From Deltaproteobacteria bacterium (GTDB taxonomy: Bacteria; Myxococcota; Myxococcia; SLRQ01), in NCBI GenBank assembly GCA_007130885.1, contig SLRQ01000039.1, forward strand, positions 1 to 47,993: 47,993 nt of DNA. Direction: 5' to 3'. The translations under genes and the position numbers were made by a program. The notes below the pieces were generated by a model. It was given only the letters and a program-made list of their open reading frames with translations, was not told the DNA's origin and searched no databases. Of the stretch, positions 17,139 through 25,515 are shown piece after piece. Numbering within the stretch: position 1 is the stretch's first letter; every line of letters begins with the position of its first letter.

Positions 17139-18083
17139 TCAAATCAGCTCGAATAAGCAGGCGCAGTCACGACACTCGGGCAGATGGCTGCCGGCCTCGA
17201 ACACGGCACCCAGTCGCTTGAACTGCTCGGAGGAACGAACTTCTTCTATCGTGCTCTCTTTTAGGTTGCCCAGCCGATACTCGACATTGTTCACATGAAA
17301 TGGGCAAACAAAAGCGTCCCAAGAGCTGGTCAGATAAATCGCGGATGACGGCAGAGAGCATCCGGGATCATGCAAGGATGCACGACTCGAACGATGTACC
17401 GTAATGCCCAGCCGATCCGCGTGCGCGCGGATCGCCTCATAGTCCATCGCTTCGTGCTCGTCCCAGCTCATTCCCTCGCTCTTGTGAAATGGACCCGGAC
17501 TTTGACTGCCCTGCATCAGCTTGATGAGGAAAAGAGACCCGATGCCCTCTCGGCCCATCAGATCGAGAACATCGCGAATGCAGCCAGCCGTGCTTCGCAT
17601 CAGCACATAGTTGATGATGACTTCAGTGGACGCACCTTTGCTCCGAATAGCTTCCTGAAGCGAGCCCAGATTACGCAGCACCACCGGAAGCGCGTCGACC
17701 CCACGAAGCTCGGCGTAGCGAGACGGAACCATGGTATCCAACGTCACAGTCACACCGTCCACGTCGAGATCGGCGATTTGTTGCGCGCGCTCACTGTCCA
17801 GAAGCAGGCCGTTGGTAGCCAAAATGGCGGAGTTGCCTCTGGCCTTCTCGTACTCGATCATCTTGAACACATCGTGATTCAGTAATGTCTCGGAGAAACC
17901 GCTGAATATCGTGACGTGCCATTGCGGAAAGCTCCGGTCGAATACCTCACGAAACTCATCGAAACCAACGTGACGTTCGGTACGGTCTCGGTACAGCGAC
18001 ATATGGGGGCAAAAAGTACACCCGAGGTTGCACGCGGTGGTCACTTCAACCTGGACAGTTTCGATTCTCTCCGAAGGTTTCAA
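17139..18083 (-). CDS. Radical SAM protein, SPASM/twitch type (rSAM1)
   Basis: The 314-residue product has the radical SAM motif CxxxCxxC at residues 18-25 (CNLGCTFC) in the first strand of the barrel, binding the [4Fe-4S] cluster that cleaves S-adenosylmethionine. The C-terminal region has further cysteines (one near GCSLPS, one near FVCPFH, then CRDCAC at the end), indicating a SPASM or twitch domain with one or more auxiliary clusters. The start is TTG at 18083, with GAGGGGG seven bases upstream and a four-base TTGA overlap with the stop of the preceding radical SAM gene. It converges on the nitrogenase-like operon. The substrate is unknown; SPASM enzymes modify peptides, sugars or tetrapyrroles. 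Confidence 0.85.
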   Translation of the reverse strand: MKPSERIETVQVEVTTACNLGCTFCPHMSLYRDRTERHVGFDEFREVFDRSFPQWHVTIFSGFSETLLNHDVFKMIEYEKARGNSAILATNGLLLDSERAQQIADLDVDGVTVTLDTMVPSRYAELRGVDALPVVLRNLGSLQEAIRSKGASTEVIINYVLMRSTAGCIRDVLDLMGREGIGSLFLIKLMQGSQSPGPFHKSEGMSWDEHEAMDYEAIRAHADRLGITVHRSSRASLHDPGCSLPSSAIYLTSSWDAFVCPFHVNNVEYRLGNLKESTIEEVRSSEQFKRLGAVFEAGSHLPECRDCACLFELI

Positions 18084-19153
18084 CTTCCATCCCCCTCATC
18101 GCACCCGCCTTCACCCGGAGCAACCTTGGCGGCAATTCTCCGCAGACCACTGATAATTCGCGCGGGGTCACCCTCCACACCCTCTTCAAGGAGCAGGGCC
18201 TCGACCACTCGTTCAACATCGAGGCCGGATGGATCACCAACCCGAGGATATTTGAAATTTCGATGACATACTGAAATCGCGGAGCATTCTCTGCAGTGGC
18301 CCTCCGCCGGCACGCGGCTGTAAAGGACCTCGTTCTCGTCTACACGCCGCGAGAGACTCTCGCCATCGGGCCATCCGGTAAGCGTACGCGCCACGCGCTT
18401 GCGAAACGCCAAACTGCGGTGAGCATAGCGCCCCAGCAGGCAAGCCGGAACATTCTGCACCACCAAGCATTTATCCTGCTTATCCGCTTGCTCCAAGAGT
18501 TCGGGCCACGAAACCTCATGGGCGGCAAGAAAATCCGGGTGCTCGGTAGTGGATTGTGAGATCGGCTCGATGACGGAAACGATTGCATGCCGGGAGCCGG
18601 TGGGTATCTGTTCCAGCAAGAGCTTCAGCCTGAACGAAGGATCGGGCTTCGCCTCGGAGGTAAGCATGACGTGGAGGCCCGCCCCCAATTGGGGAAAAGA
18701 AGCAAGCGCTGAAATTCCCCGCATCTGACGCGAGTACACATCCGGTCGCCCCGTGATTCGCAACGCCTCCTCGTCGGATGTCGCGGCTAGAGTCCCGGCA
18801 ATGCCCGTTATGCCGGCTTCAACCAGAGTATCGATATTTTCCTCGTTGATCAGCGTGAGGTTGGTCAAGAGAATACGCTCGGTGAAACCCAAACGAGCCG
18901 CAAGCTTCACCGCCCTCTCCCATCCATCGAGCAAGAGGAGCTCACCGCACCCGAAAACCACACTTTCGTATCCCAGCCGCTTTCCAATCTTCAACTCTTC
19001 TTCCAGCAAAAGCAGGGACCGAGTGGGATCCACCGGCGCACGCGGCTCCTCGTAACAGAAAAAGCATTTCAGGTTGCAAGGGGCGGGAAACCTTGGGTGA
19101 AAGTAGGGGCGAAGCCCGGACATGATCCCGGTCGTGTTCTTCTTGCTCTTCAT
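18080..19153 (-). CDS. Radical SAM protein with C-terminal Cys cluster (rSAM2)
   Basis: Counting from ATG at 19153 (357 residues), the radical SAM motif is CNLKCFFC (Cys26, 30, 33). A barrel follows with a glutamate-rich SAM-binding strand (FGCGELLLLDG) and AGITGIAGTLAA. Near the C-terminus, NVPACLLG and HCRECSAISVCH are SPASM-like auxiliary-cluster cysteines. The tail (about 320-357) is variable. The frame extends to ATG at 19198, and neither start has a clear ribosome-binding site. Translation is coupled to rSAM1 through a TTGA overlap, so the two probably act in one pathway. The Crp/Fnr gene lies just upstream on the same strand. Confidence 0.83.
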   Translation of the reverse strand: MKSKKNTTGIMSGLRPYFHPRFPAPCNLKCFFCYEEPRAPVDPTRSLLLLEEELKIGKRLGYESVVFGCGELLLLDGWERAVKLAARLGFTERILLTNLTLINEENIDTLVEAGITGIAGTLAATSDEEALRITGRPDVYSRQMRGISALASFPQLGAGLHVMLTSEAKPDPSFRLKLLLEQIPTGSRHAIVSVIEPISQSTTEHPDFLAAHEVSWPELLEQADKQDKCLVVQNVPACLLGRYAHRSLAFRKRVARTLTGWPDGESLSRRVDENEVLYSRVPAEGHCRECSAISVCHRNFKYPRVGDPSGLDVERVVEALLLEEGVEGDPARIISGLRRIAAKVAPGEGGCDEGDGS

Positions 19154-19287
19154 GGATTCGGCTTGATGAAGACGAGGCCCGGCGCGGCGGCCTCTCATCC
19201 AATGAAGGTTAGCTCAAAAGAGCACTCGATGCACCTGGGGATAAATCAGTGAGCGACCGAACTTCGGGAACACGGGGCAGCCCACAT

Positions 19288-20031
19288 CTACAGGCGCATA
19301 ATCCCTTCGTCCATGAGGAAAGAGTTTCGGAGCAGCACCTTCTTCCCGCTGACCTCAATGAATCCCCGCCTAGCCATATCGCCAAGAACCCGTGATACCG
19401 TCTCTCGGCTCGTGCCTAACATCGAGGCGAGCTCCTGCTGCGTGGGGCGGTGACGTATGAGAACCCCGCCGTCCGTTGCCTCTCCACCACGCGCGGCCAT
19501 ATCACGAAGCATTCGCGCTACTCTACCGTAGACATCGAGAAGAGCTAGGGAGCCGATAATCTCATCGGCATTTCTCAGCCGCCTGCTCATCTCTCGTAAA
19601 ACGGACAAGGCCGTTTGCGGATTCTCGCTGATGAAGCGCTGGAATGCATCGCGCTTGAGGACCAGCAGCGTTGTTTCTTCCTGCGCCTCCACACTCACGG
19701 ATCGAGGTTGATTATCTATTAGAGACATCTCACCGAAGAAGTCTCCTTCCTCGAAGATGTACAGCGTGATCTCTCGTCCGGTCTGACCGTACAAGACGGC
19801 CTTCGCGCGTCCGCGAGCCACGATGAAAAGGGAGTCCCCAGGCTCATTCTGACCTACTATGCAACAGTCCTTTAGGACGGTGCGCTCATGAACCAAATCT
19901 TCGAGAAGGGCAAGAGCTTCATCATCGAGATCGGAAAAAATCGAGACTCGTCGCAAGAGTTCTTTGAAGCGGCCGGTCCCACCGCACCCGTTTTCAGGGA
20001 GATTGTAACCCAGCCGATCCCCAACCCTCAT
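19288..20031 (-). CDS. Crp/Fnr-family transcriptional regulator
   Basis: The 247-residue product has an N-terminal cyclic-nucleotide-binding beta-barrel (about 28-140, with EEGDFFGEMSLIDNQPRS in the phosphate-binding cassette) and a C-terminal winged helix (about 150-240, recognition helix near TSRETVSRVLGDMARRG). The cassette keeps the GE and RS residues typical of Crp-type nucleotide binding. There are few N-terminal cysteines and no Fnr-type cluster set. It lies 134 bases upstream of the rSAM pair on the same strand, so it may belong to that transcription unit or control the neighbouring nitrogenase-like genes; the sequence does not prove this. Confidence 0.9.
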   Translation of the reverse strand: MRVGDRLGYNLPENGCGGTGRFKELLRRVSIFSDLDDEALALLEDLVHERTVLKDCCIVGQNEPGDSLFIVARGRAKAVLYGQTGREITLYIFEEGDFFGEMSLIDNQPRSVSVEAQEETTLLVLKRDAFQRFISENPQTALSVLREMSRRLRNADEIIGSLALLDVYGRVARMLRDMAARGGEATDGGVLIRHRPTQQELASMLGTSRETVSRVLGDMARRGFIEVSGKKVLLRNSFLMDEGIMRL

Positions 20032-20038
20032 TAAATGG

Positions 20039-20068
20039 ATGATATCTCCGCCTGTAACAACCGGTCAA
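20039..20068 (-). promoter_or_regulatory. Sigma-70-like promoter of the Crp/Fnr gene
   Basis: Reading the minus strand, TTGACC (20068-20063), an 18-base spacer and TATCAT (20044-20039) each match consensus at five of six positions. The ATG follows after seven bases, so the mRNA would have almost no leader. Confidence 0.55.
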
Positions 20069-20180
20069 CAGGAGTTGGCGCGAAGGAATTGCCGCAAAGC
20101 ATCATGGAGTACAACGCTCTCCCCCCGGCGGCTCGATGCTCCAGCGCTTTCGGTGCGCCGGACACCCGGCTTTAGCCGGC

Positions 20181-20209
20181 TTGCGAGCATTGCGGCCCTG
20201 CGATAGTTT
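20181..20209 (+). promoter_or_regulatory. Possible promoter of pepP
   Basis: TTGCGA, a 17-base spacer and TAGTTT precede the ATG at 20219 by nine bases. The hexamers are only moderate matches. A small CCGGC-TTTA-GCCGG hairpin lies just upstream (20166-20179). No Shine-Dalgarno is visible, consistent with a leaderless transcript. Confidence 0.3.
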
Positions 20210-20218
20210 ACCGCCCCC

Positions 20219-21556
20219 ATGTCAACCGAGATCCATCTTCGCAGGCGCAAACACTTTCTCGACGCCATGGACGGGAGCGTCCATGGAAAGAGCATGGCTA
20301 TCATTCCGGCCGCCACAATGCGGTATCGAAGCCATGATCAGAGTTTCCCCTTTTATCAGGACCCCGACTTTAGATACCTGACCGACTTCCCCGAACCCGA
20401 TGCCATCGCGGTTCTGCGGCCGGGTCACGACAAACCCTTCACCCTTTTCGTCCTTCCACGAGATCCCGCCAAGGAGACCTGGACCGGACGGCGATTCGGA
20501 GTGGAGGGAGCCAAGGAGCGGTTCGGTGCCGACGCCTCGCACGAATTGGAGGAGTTCGAGAAGGCATTGCCGGATCTTCTTTCAGGGTACGACGCGCTGT
20601 ACTACAGGCCCGGAAGACGTCCCAGCCTGGACCACCCTATTCAGTCCACCCTCGAAAAGCTACGCGCCAAGACCAGGGACGGGGTGCGTGTCCCCTGGGC
20701 CATCGTAGACCCCGGCACGGTTCTCCATGAGCACAGGCTCATCAAGGGTCCGGAGGAAATCGACGCGATTCGAAGAGCGGTTGCTGTTTCGGCCGCTGGT
20801 CACCTCGCGGCCATGCGTTTCATCCGGGCGGGACTACTCGAGTTGGACGTTCAAGCCGTACTGGAGTACGTCTTCAAGCGTCATGGGGCGGAGGACGTGG
20901 CCTTCGACACGGTCGTCGCCGCCGGCGCCAACGCTTGCATTCTTCACTATCCCCAGAAGCAATCACGGCTGGAAGACGGGGATCTCCTGCTGATGGATGC
21001 CGGCGCGCTACTCGACGGCTACAGCGGAGACATTACGCGTACCGTCCCCATCTCAGGCAAGTTCTCTCCCGCTCAACGGCGCCTGTACGACATAGTGCTC
21101 GCCGCTCTTTGCGCCGCAGGCGATGAAACTAGACCCGGCCGGGACATCGGCGACGTCCACGCGGCCGCCGTTCGCGTGCTGACCGAGGGCATGGTCGACG
21201 CCGGCCTGCTCGAGGGCGAAGTGGACCAACTCATATCCGACAAGGAATACAACAAGTACTACACGCACCGGACATCACACTGGCTGGGCATGGATGTACA
21301 TGATGTCGGCCGATACTTCGAGACCGAGACCAAGACCCGAACCTTGGAGGCCGGCATGGCTCTCACGATTGAGCCTGGCATCTATGTGCCTTCAAACGAC
21401 ACAAGTGCCCCTGAGGAATATCGCGGTATAGGCATTCGTATCGAAGACGACTTCTTGGTCACACCGGACGGCGCCGAGAACCTCTCCAGCGCGATTCCTC
21501 GCGCCGCCACCGAGATCGAGCGCCTCATGGAAGAGCCGTTCGATCCTCCTGCATGA
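20219..21556 (+). CDS. pepP: Xaa-Pro aminopeptidase
   Basis: Removes an N-terminal residue preceding proline. The 445-residue product has the aminopeptidase P N-domain (about 5-170, with FPFYQDPDFRYLTDF) and the pita-bread metal domain (about 175-435). Metal ligands are visible in LLLMDAGALLDGYSGDITRT (two Asp), HRTSHWLGMDVHD (His), IEPGIYV (Glu) and GIRIEDDF (Glu). The length is typical. The stop TGA is followed at once by thiS, so this gene heads a short thi operon, an arrangement with no obvious biochemical link. Confidence 0.93.
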   Translation: MSTEIHLRRRKHFLDAMDGSVHGKSMAIIPAATMRYRSHDQSFPFYQDPDFRYLTDFPEPDAIAVLRPGHDKPFTLFVLPRDPAKETWTGRRFGVEGAKERFGADASHELEEFEKALPDLLSGYDALYYRPGRRPSLDHPIQSTLEKLRAKTRDGVRVPWAIVDPGTVLHEHRLIKGPEEIDAIRRAVAVSAAGHLAAMRFIRAGLLELDVQAVLEYVFKRHGAEDVAFDTVVAAGANACILHYPQKQSRLEDGDLLLMDAGALLDGYSGDITRTVPISGKFSPAQRRLYDIVLAALCAAGDETRPGRDIGDVHAAAVRVLTEGMVDAGLLEGEVDQLISDKEYNKYYTHRTSHWLGMDVHDVGRYFETETKTRTLEAGMALTIEPGIYVPSNDTSAPEEYRGIGIRIEDDFLVTPDGAENLSSAIPRAATEIERLMEEPFDPPA

Positions 21557-21802
21557 ATGAATGAAGAGATCGGACAAAGCTCCATGACGGCGGAAGACAG
21601 CGTTCGAGTGAAGATTAACGGAAAGGATAGAACCGTACCGGAGGGCTTGCATGTTGCCGGCCTACTGTCGTTGCTGCAGGTTACCGGTCCGGGCGTAGCC
21701 GTAGAACGAAACCGTTCGATCGTTCCAAAGACAAACTATGAAAGCACACCGGTGGAAGCCGGCGATGAGATCGAGATCGTCTCCTTCATCGGTGGAGGCT
21801 GA
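21557..21802 (+). CDS. thiS: Thiamine sulfur-carrier protein
   Basis: Carries sulfur as a thiocarboxylate on its C-terminal glycine for thiazole formation by ThiG. The product is 81 residues from ATG at 21557, or 72 from ATG at 21584; the latter is closer to the normal family length. It has a ubiquitin-like fold pattern ([13 protein letters not shown], then [11 protein letters not shown]) and ends in the required Gly-Gly (SFIGGG). It lies directly after pepP and seven bases before thiG. Confidence 0.93.
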   Translation: MNEEIGQSSMTAEDSVRVKINGKDRTVPEGLHVAGLLSLLQVTGPGVAVERNRSIVPKTNYESTPVEAGDEIEIVSFIGGG

Positions 21803-21809
21803 GGACAAA

Positions 21810-22604
21810 ATGGAAAAAACCAAACAAAGCCAAGATGGCCCACTGCTGGTCGGTGAGCACGTCATAGAGAGCCGGTTGATAGTCGGCACTGGAAAGTACG
21901 AGAACTACCCCACCATGAAAGCTGCGATGGAGGCTTCCGGAGCGGACATGGTGACCGTCGCCGTTCGCCGAATCGACCTTTCGGCCAAAGGCGAGGAAAA
22001 CCTCCTAAACTGGCTGCCCGACGGCATGACGCTGCTTCCCAACACGGCAGGTTGCTACAACATCGAGGATGCCCTTCGGGTAGCACGCTTGGCACGCGAA
22101 GCGGCCATTGGCGACCTTGTGAAGCTGGAGGTCATAGGCGATGAGAAAACTCTGTTTCCGGACAACCACCAGACCTTGAAGGCCGCCGAAATCCTCTTGA
22201 AGGAGGGGTTCACCGTGCTCCCCTACTGCACCGACGATCCCATAGTGTGCAGGCAGCTTCAGGAGATCGGTTGCCACGCAGTGATGCCGCTCGCCGCGCC
22301 TATCGGTTCAGGACTCGGTGTTCGCAACCCGTACAACCTTCGGATAATCTTGGAGCAGGCAACCGTTCCGGTGATAGTAGACGCCGGCGTGGGCACGGCG
22401 TCCGATGCAGCCGTGGCCATGGAGCTTGGTTGCGACGCCGTGCTGATGAACACCGCCATTGCCGGGGCGGGTGAACCCGTTCGAATGGCTCGCGCCATGC
22501 GTCTAGCGGTGGAAGCAGGCCGCGAAGCCTACCTCTCCGGCCGCATACCGATGAAGCTGTATGCTACCGCCTCCAGCCCGATCTCCGGGCGCATCGGCGC
22601 CTGA
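21810..22604 (+). CDS. thiG: Thiazole synthase
   Basis: Builds thiazole phosphate from deoxyxylulose phosphate, dehydroglycine and ThiS thiocarboxylate. The product is 264 residues from ATG at 21810, chosen because GAGG lies six bases upstream; the frame is open further up into thiS. Motifs include [31 protein letters not shown] (Schiff-base Lys region), [12 protein letters not shown], and [19 protein letters not shown], all typical. It overlaps thiE by one base (TGATG). Confidence 0.95.
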   Translation: MEKTKQSQDGPLLVGEHVIESRLIVGTGKYENYPTMKAAMEASGADMVTVAVRRIDLSAKGEENLLNWLPDGMTLLPNTAGCYNIEDALRVARLAREAAIGDLVKLEVIGDEKTLFPDNHQTLKAAEILLKEGFTVLPYCTDDPIVCRQLQEIGCHAVMPLAAPIGSGLGVRNPYNLRIILEQATVPVIVDAGVGTASDAAVAMELGCDAVLMNTAIAGAGEPVRMARAMRLAVEAGREAYLSGRIPMKLYATASSPISGRIGA

Positions 22605-23281
22605 TGGCGGCCCCTTCGTTTCGTTTGCTTCTCATTACGGACCGCAAGGCCGTGCCTTCCAGCAACGATGCGCCCGAGGCAGTACTGCCGGACACGATCT
22701 CGCGTGCGCTGGAGGGCGCTCCGAAGGGCTCGGTCGCGGTGATGTTGAGAGAGAAGGATCTTCCGGCCAAGGATCTGATTCGACTCGTGGAGATAATGGC
22801 CGATGTCACGACGGCCGTTGAAGCACCTCTCCTGGTCAATGATCGCGTCGACGTAGCCTTGGCCTGTCACGCCTGCGGGGTTCATCTCCCTTCTTCCGGT
22901 CTGCCGCCCAGGCAGGCTCGGGATCTCCTGGGAGATGATGCTCTCATAGGAGTCTCGACTCACGGACTCGAGGAGGCTCGCGCGGCGGCGGCCGGCGGCG
23001 CCGACTACGTCACGTTCGGACCGCTGTACGATACCCCGAGCAAGCGTCCTTACGGCCCGCCCGTTGGGATTCCCGCCTTGACGGAGGTGACCGAGGCCCT
23101 TCCACGGCCCATTCCAGTTTACGGCCTTGGAGGCGTTACGCCCGAGCGAACCCCCGAGGTCATCTCGGCGGGAGCAGCCGGCGTGGCCTGCATCAGAGCC
23201 GTGCTGGCGGCAAGTGATCCCGCGGAAGCCGTTCACTCATTCCTCAAAGCCTGCCCCACGGCACGGACGGTCAGCACTTGA
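22604..23281 (+). CDS. thiE: Thiamine-phosphate synthase
   Basis: Joins thiazole phosphate and HMP pyrophosphate to make thiamine phosphate. The 225-residue TIM barrel shows LITDRKA, VMLREKDL, LVNDRVDVA, HLPSSGLP (a Gly-for-Gln-like variant of the usual HLGQ), STHGLEEA, VTFGPLYDTPSK and YGLGGVTPE, ending with a phosphate-binding AGAAGVACIRA. Its ATG lies on the thiG stop. Its last 11 bases overlap the 3' end of the convergent lipid kinase gene. Confidence 0.9.
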   Translation: MAAPSFRLLLITDRKAVPSSNDAPEAVLPDTISRALEGAPKGSVAVMLREKDLPAKDLIRLVEIMADVTTAVEAPLLVNDRVDVALACHACGVHLPSSGLPPRQARDLLGDDALIGVSTHGLEEARAAAAGGADYVTFGPLYDTPSKRPYGPPVGIPALTEVTEALPRPIPVYGLGGVTPERTPEVISAGAAGVACIRAVLAASDPAEAVHSFLKACPTARTVST

Positions 23282-24221
23282 CCTTCAAGGCTCTCGGGAT
23301 GAGCGTGATCTCGGCAGGCAAACGGCCGGGCTGCTCGCCGTCCATATCGATGAGAACGGTCTCCTCGCTCTCCAGTCGGATCACCTTGCATCGATCGGAC
23401 CTCGTACGGGCATCCTGCAGATGCGTACCGTCATAAAGCATTCGGGAGCTAAGAACGAAGTCCTTCAATTTGAACCCCGCCCAGGTCGTCACATCGAACT
23501 CGCCGTCGTCCATCACGGCCCCCGGGGCCACCTGCATGCCTCCTCCGAAGTATCGGCCGTTGCAGATGGCAAGGGCCGTAATCGGGACGGTAAACGGGTC
23601 GCGCTCGTCCAGCCGTAAAGTTATCATCTGATCGCGATACTGCATCAGGGCCTTCACCGAGCCAATCATGAAGGAGGCCCGGCCACCCAGAATCTTGGTG
23701 GCCTTGTTGACGCGATCCACTACCAAACCGGCCACTCCGAAGGAGGCTATGTTTATGAAGACCCGCTCGGCGATTCTGCCTTCGTGAGAAGTAAATGTCA
23801 TGTGTCCTACGTCCATGCACCTCTTTTGTGGACCGGCGAGAACGGCGCAAGCAGCACGAAGATCTTTCGGGACACCGAGAGTTCGACGAAGATCGCCACC
23901 CGTGCCGCGAGGAATAATACCGAAGACGGCGTCCGGATTCGTCGGCCTCGCACCCTCGAAGAATCCATTTACCACCTCGTTGAAGGTGCCGTCGCCACCC
24001 ACGGCGATGATCATCTCATATCCGTTCTTCAAGGCATCGCGTGTGAGAACCGTGGCATGACCCGGCCTCTCGGTGTAGCCGAACTCGAAGTCTCCTACAT
24101 TGGCTCGGACGTGCTCCGCTATTCTCCCGAAACATCGCCCCGTAAAACCTCCACCGGAACGCGGGTTCACCACGAGAAAGGTTCGGTAGCCATCACTTCC
24201 CACGGATGTCCCCTCCGGCAC
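23271..24221 (-). CDS. Diacylglycerol/lipid kinase family protein (DagK_cat)
   Basis: The 316-residue product belongs to the soluble bacterial lipid kinase family (DgkB/YegS type), which phosphorylates diacylglycerol or related lipids. Motifs: VVNPRSGGG at the N-terminus, the catalytic-loop GGDGTFNEVVNG (about 75-86), and PRGTGGDLRRTLG in place of the more common GTxNDFAR. The C-terminal beta domain has ICNGRYFGGGM and DDGEFDV. The start is GTG at 24221 (GGAGG eight bases upstream) or GTG at 24203 (GAGGGG six bases upstream). It is the last gene of the glp/AGPS run, overlapping the CCG-protein gene by 29 or 11 bases, which suggests a lipid role for that operon. Confidence 0.87.
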   Translation of the reverse strand: MPEGTSVGSDGYRTFLVVNPRSGGGFTGRCFGRIAEHVRANVGDFEFGYTERPGHATVLTRDALKNGYEMIIAVGGDGTFNEVVNGFFEGARPTNPDAVFGIIPRGTGGDLRRTLGVPKDLRAACAVLAGPQKRCMDVGHMTFTSHEGRIAERVFINIASFGVAGLVVDRVNKATKILGGRASFMIGSVKALMQYRDQMITLRLDERDPFTVPITALAICNGRYFGGGMQVAPGAVMDDGEFDVTTWAGFKLKDFVLSSRMLYDGTHLQDARTRSDRCKVIRLESEETVLIDMDGEQPGRLPAEITLIPRALKVKC

Positions 24222-25515
24222 CGCGGGTTCCTCCGCCGTTGTCTTTTAGACCAAGGTAGAGAGCAACCACGTCCACAATGTCCAAAACCTGTGGAGGCGG
24301 CATGAGTTCGCTGAATCGGCTCTCACAGCGAACACAAGCCGTTACTATATGACGTCGGCCTCCCACCGACTCCGTCACCTTTCCAGGCTCGAGCTCGCCG
24401 GGCGGACCCGTGGTCTTACCCAGCAGGTGACCTAGACGGGCCCTCGTGACGGCGTAGGACGTGTCAGGGTTTGTAGCCTCGAGCACACCTCCCGCACCGC
24501 AGCAATAGCCTTGCTCACGTACCCAGGACCCCGCTTCCGCCATAGGCGTGCGAAGGAGCCTGTTGACCAACGCCCGCGGCTCGTCGCAGCGGCCCAGGTG
24601 CCGTCCGAGGTAACACGGATCATGGTAGACGGCATCGAGATCGAGAGGAGGCCGTGCGGGCGCATATCGTAGTGCGGGAAGAATGAGGTCGACCACATGC
24701 GCTATTCTCGGCGCCGGGGGCTCCACGCCTGCTCGTTCGGGCCACGCGGTGCTGAAAGTCCATGCACACTCCGGCGAGGCCGTGAACACGACATCGGCGC
24801 CTGAAAGAGCTTTTGACGCCTTGCGCGCCTGGGCCACGAATGCCTCATGCCGACCGCTCGCCAGCAGCGGATAGCCGCAGCACTGGACATCGTCTCCGCA
24901 GTAAACCGAGATGTCGGGCTCTCCAAGAAGGTCACATACTTCCAGTGTAAGCGAGACCAAGTCCGGCCGTCTGGCCACAGCCGCGCAACCCGGCCAGTAG
25001 ACTCGAAGACCTCGCTCCTTTATCGAGGTAACGGTGCCGCGCGAGCGCTCTTCAACGACCGGGCCTTGCACACCCAAACGCCTATGGCGAGGGATCATGT
25101 CCCGGAGCCGTAAAGACAGGTCCTCCTCCCAGGCATTACCAAAGCTCTCGAAGCTTTTTCCAAGCGCCACAACGGCGGGCGGCTCCATACCCGCTTCGGC
25201 GGCCACCGCGCGCGCCGACATGAGCGTTGCCGAAACATCGTTTTCGTGCCCGCAAAAAGCAGTACACAAGCGGCAGTCGGCGCACTTGTGGAAAAGATCC
25301 GTCACCAGCTCGTTCGGAGAACCTCCGCCGGCTATTACCCCGGCAGTAAGGCTCTTATTGCCCGGCGTTACAGCCTCGTCACGCTCCGCGTTGGAAACCG
25401 GGCATGAGTGGTGACAGAGCCTCGGGCAGAGATTGCAATAACGCGGAACCTTCTCGCTCGACTCCAGCAGCTCGCGTGGGGACGGCGCGCTTCGCTGCTT
25501 CCTATGCGCCCTCAT
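24193..25515 (-). CDS. Fe-S oxidoreductase with CCG domains (GlcF/GlpC/HdrD-like)
   Basis: Counting from ATG at 25515 (440 residues; GGAG six bases upstream), the N-terminus has cysteine clusters of 4Fe-4S type (CNLCPRLCHHSCPV and CADCRLCTAFCGH). Two CCG domains follow (YCGDDVQCCGYPL and, after DPCYLGRHLG, GYCCGAGG), the type that binds a noncubane cluster or transfers electrons in heterodisulfide reductase, GlpC, LldE and GlcF. It probably receives electrons from the two upstream flavoproteins and passes them to quinone or another carrier. It overlaps the GlcE-like gene by 14 bases. Confidence 0.85.
   Translation of the reverse strand: MRAHRKQRSAPSPRELLESSEKVPRYCNLCPRLCHHSCPVSNAERDEAVTPGNKSLTAGVIAGGGSPNELVTDLFHKCADCRLCTAFCGHENDVSATLMSARAVAAEAGMEPPAVVALGKSFESFGNAWEEDLSLRLRDMIPRHRRLGVQGPVVEERSRGTVTSIKERGLRVYWPGCAAVARRPDLVSLTLEVCDLLGEPDISVYCGDDVQCCGYPLLASGRHEAFVAQARKASKALSGADVVFTASPECAWTFSTAWPERAGVEPPAPRIAHVVDLILPALRYAPARPPLDLDAVYHDPCYLGRHLGRCDEPRALVNRLLRTPMAEAGSWVREQGYCCGAGGVLEATNPDTSYAVTRARLGHLLGKTTGPPGELEPGKVTESVGGRRHIVTACVRCESRFSELMPPPQVLDIVDVVALYLGLKDNGGGTRGAGGDIRGK

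Noticed and set aside
21541..21810. TPP riboswitch in front of the thi genes
   Set aside because: pepP, thiS and thiG are separated by at most seven bases, so there is no room for one here.
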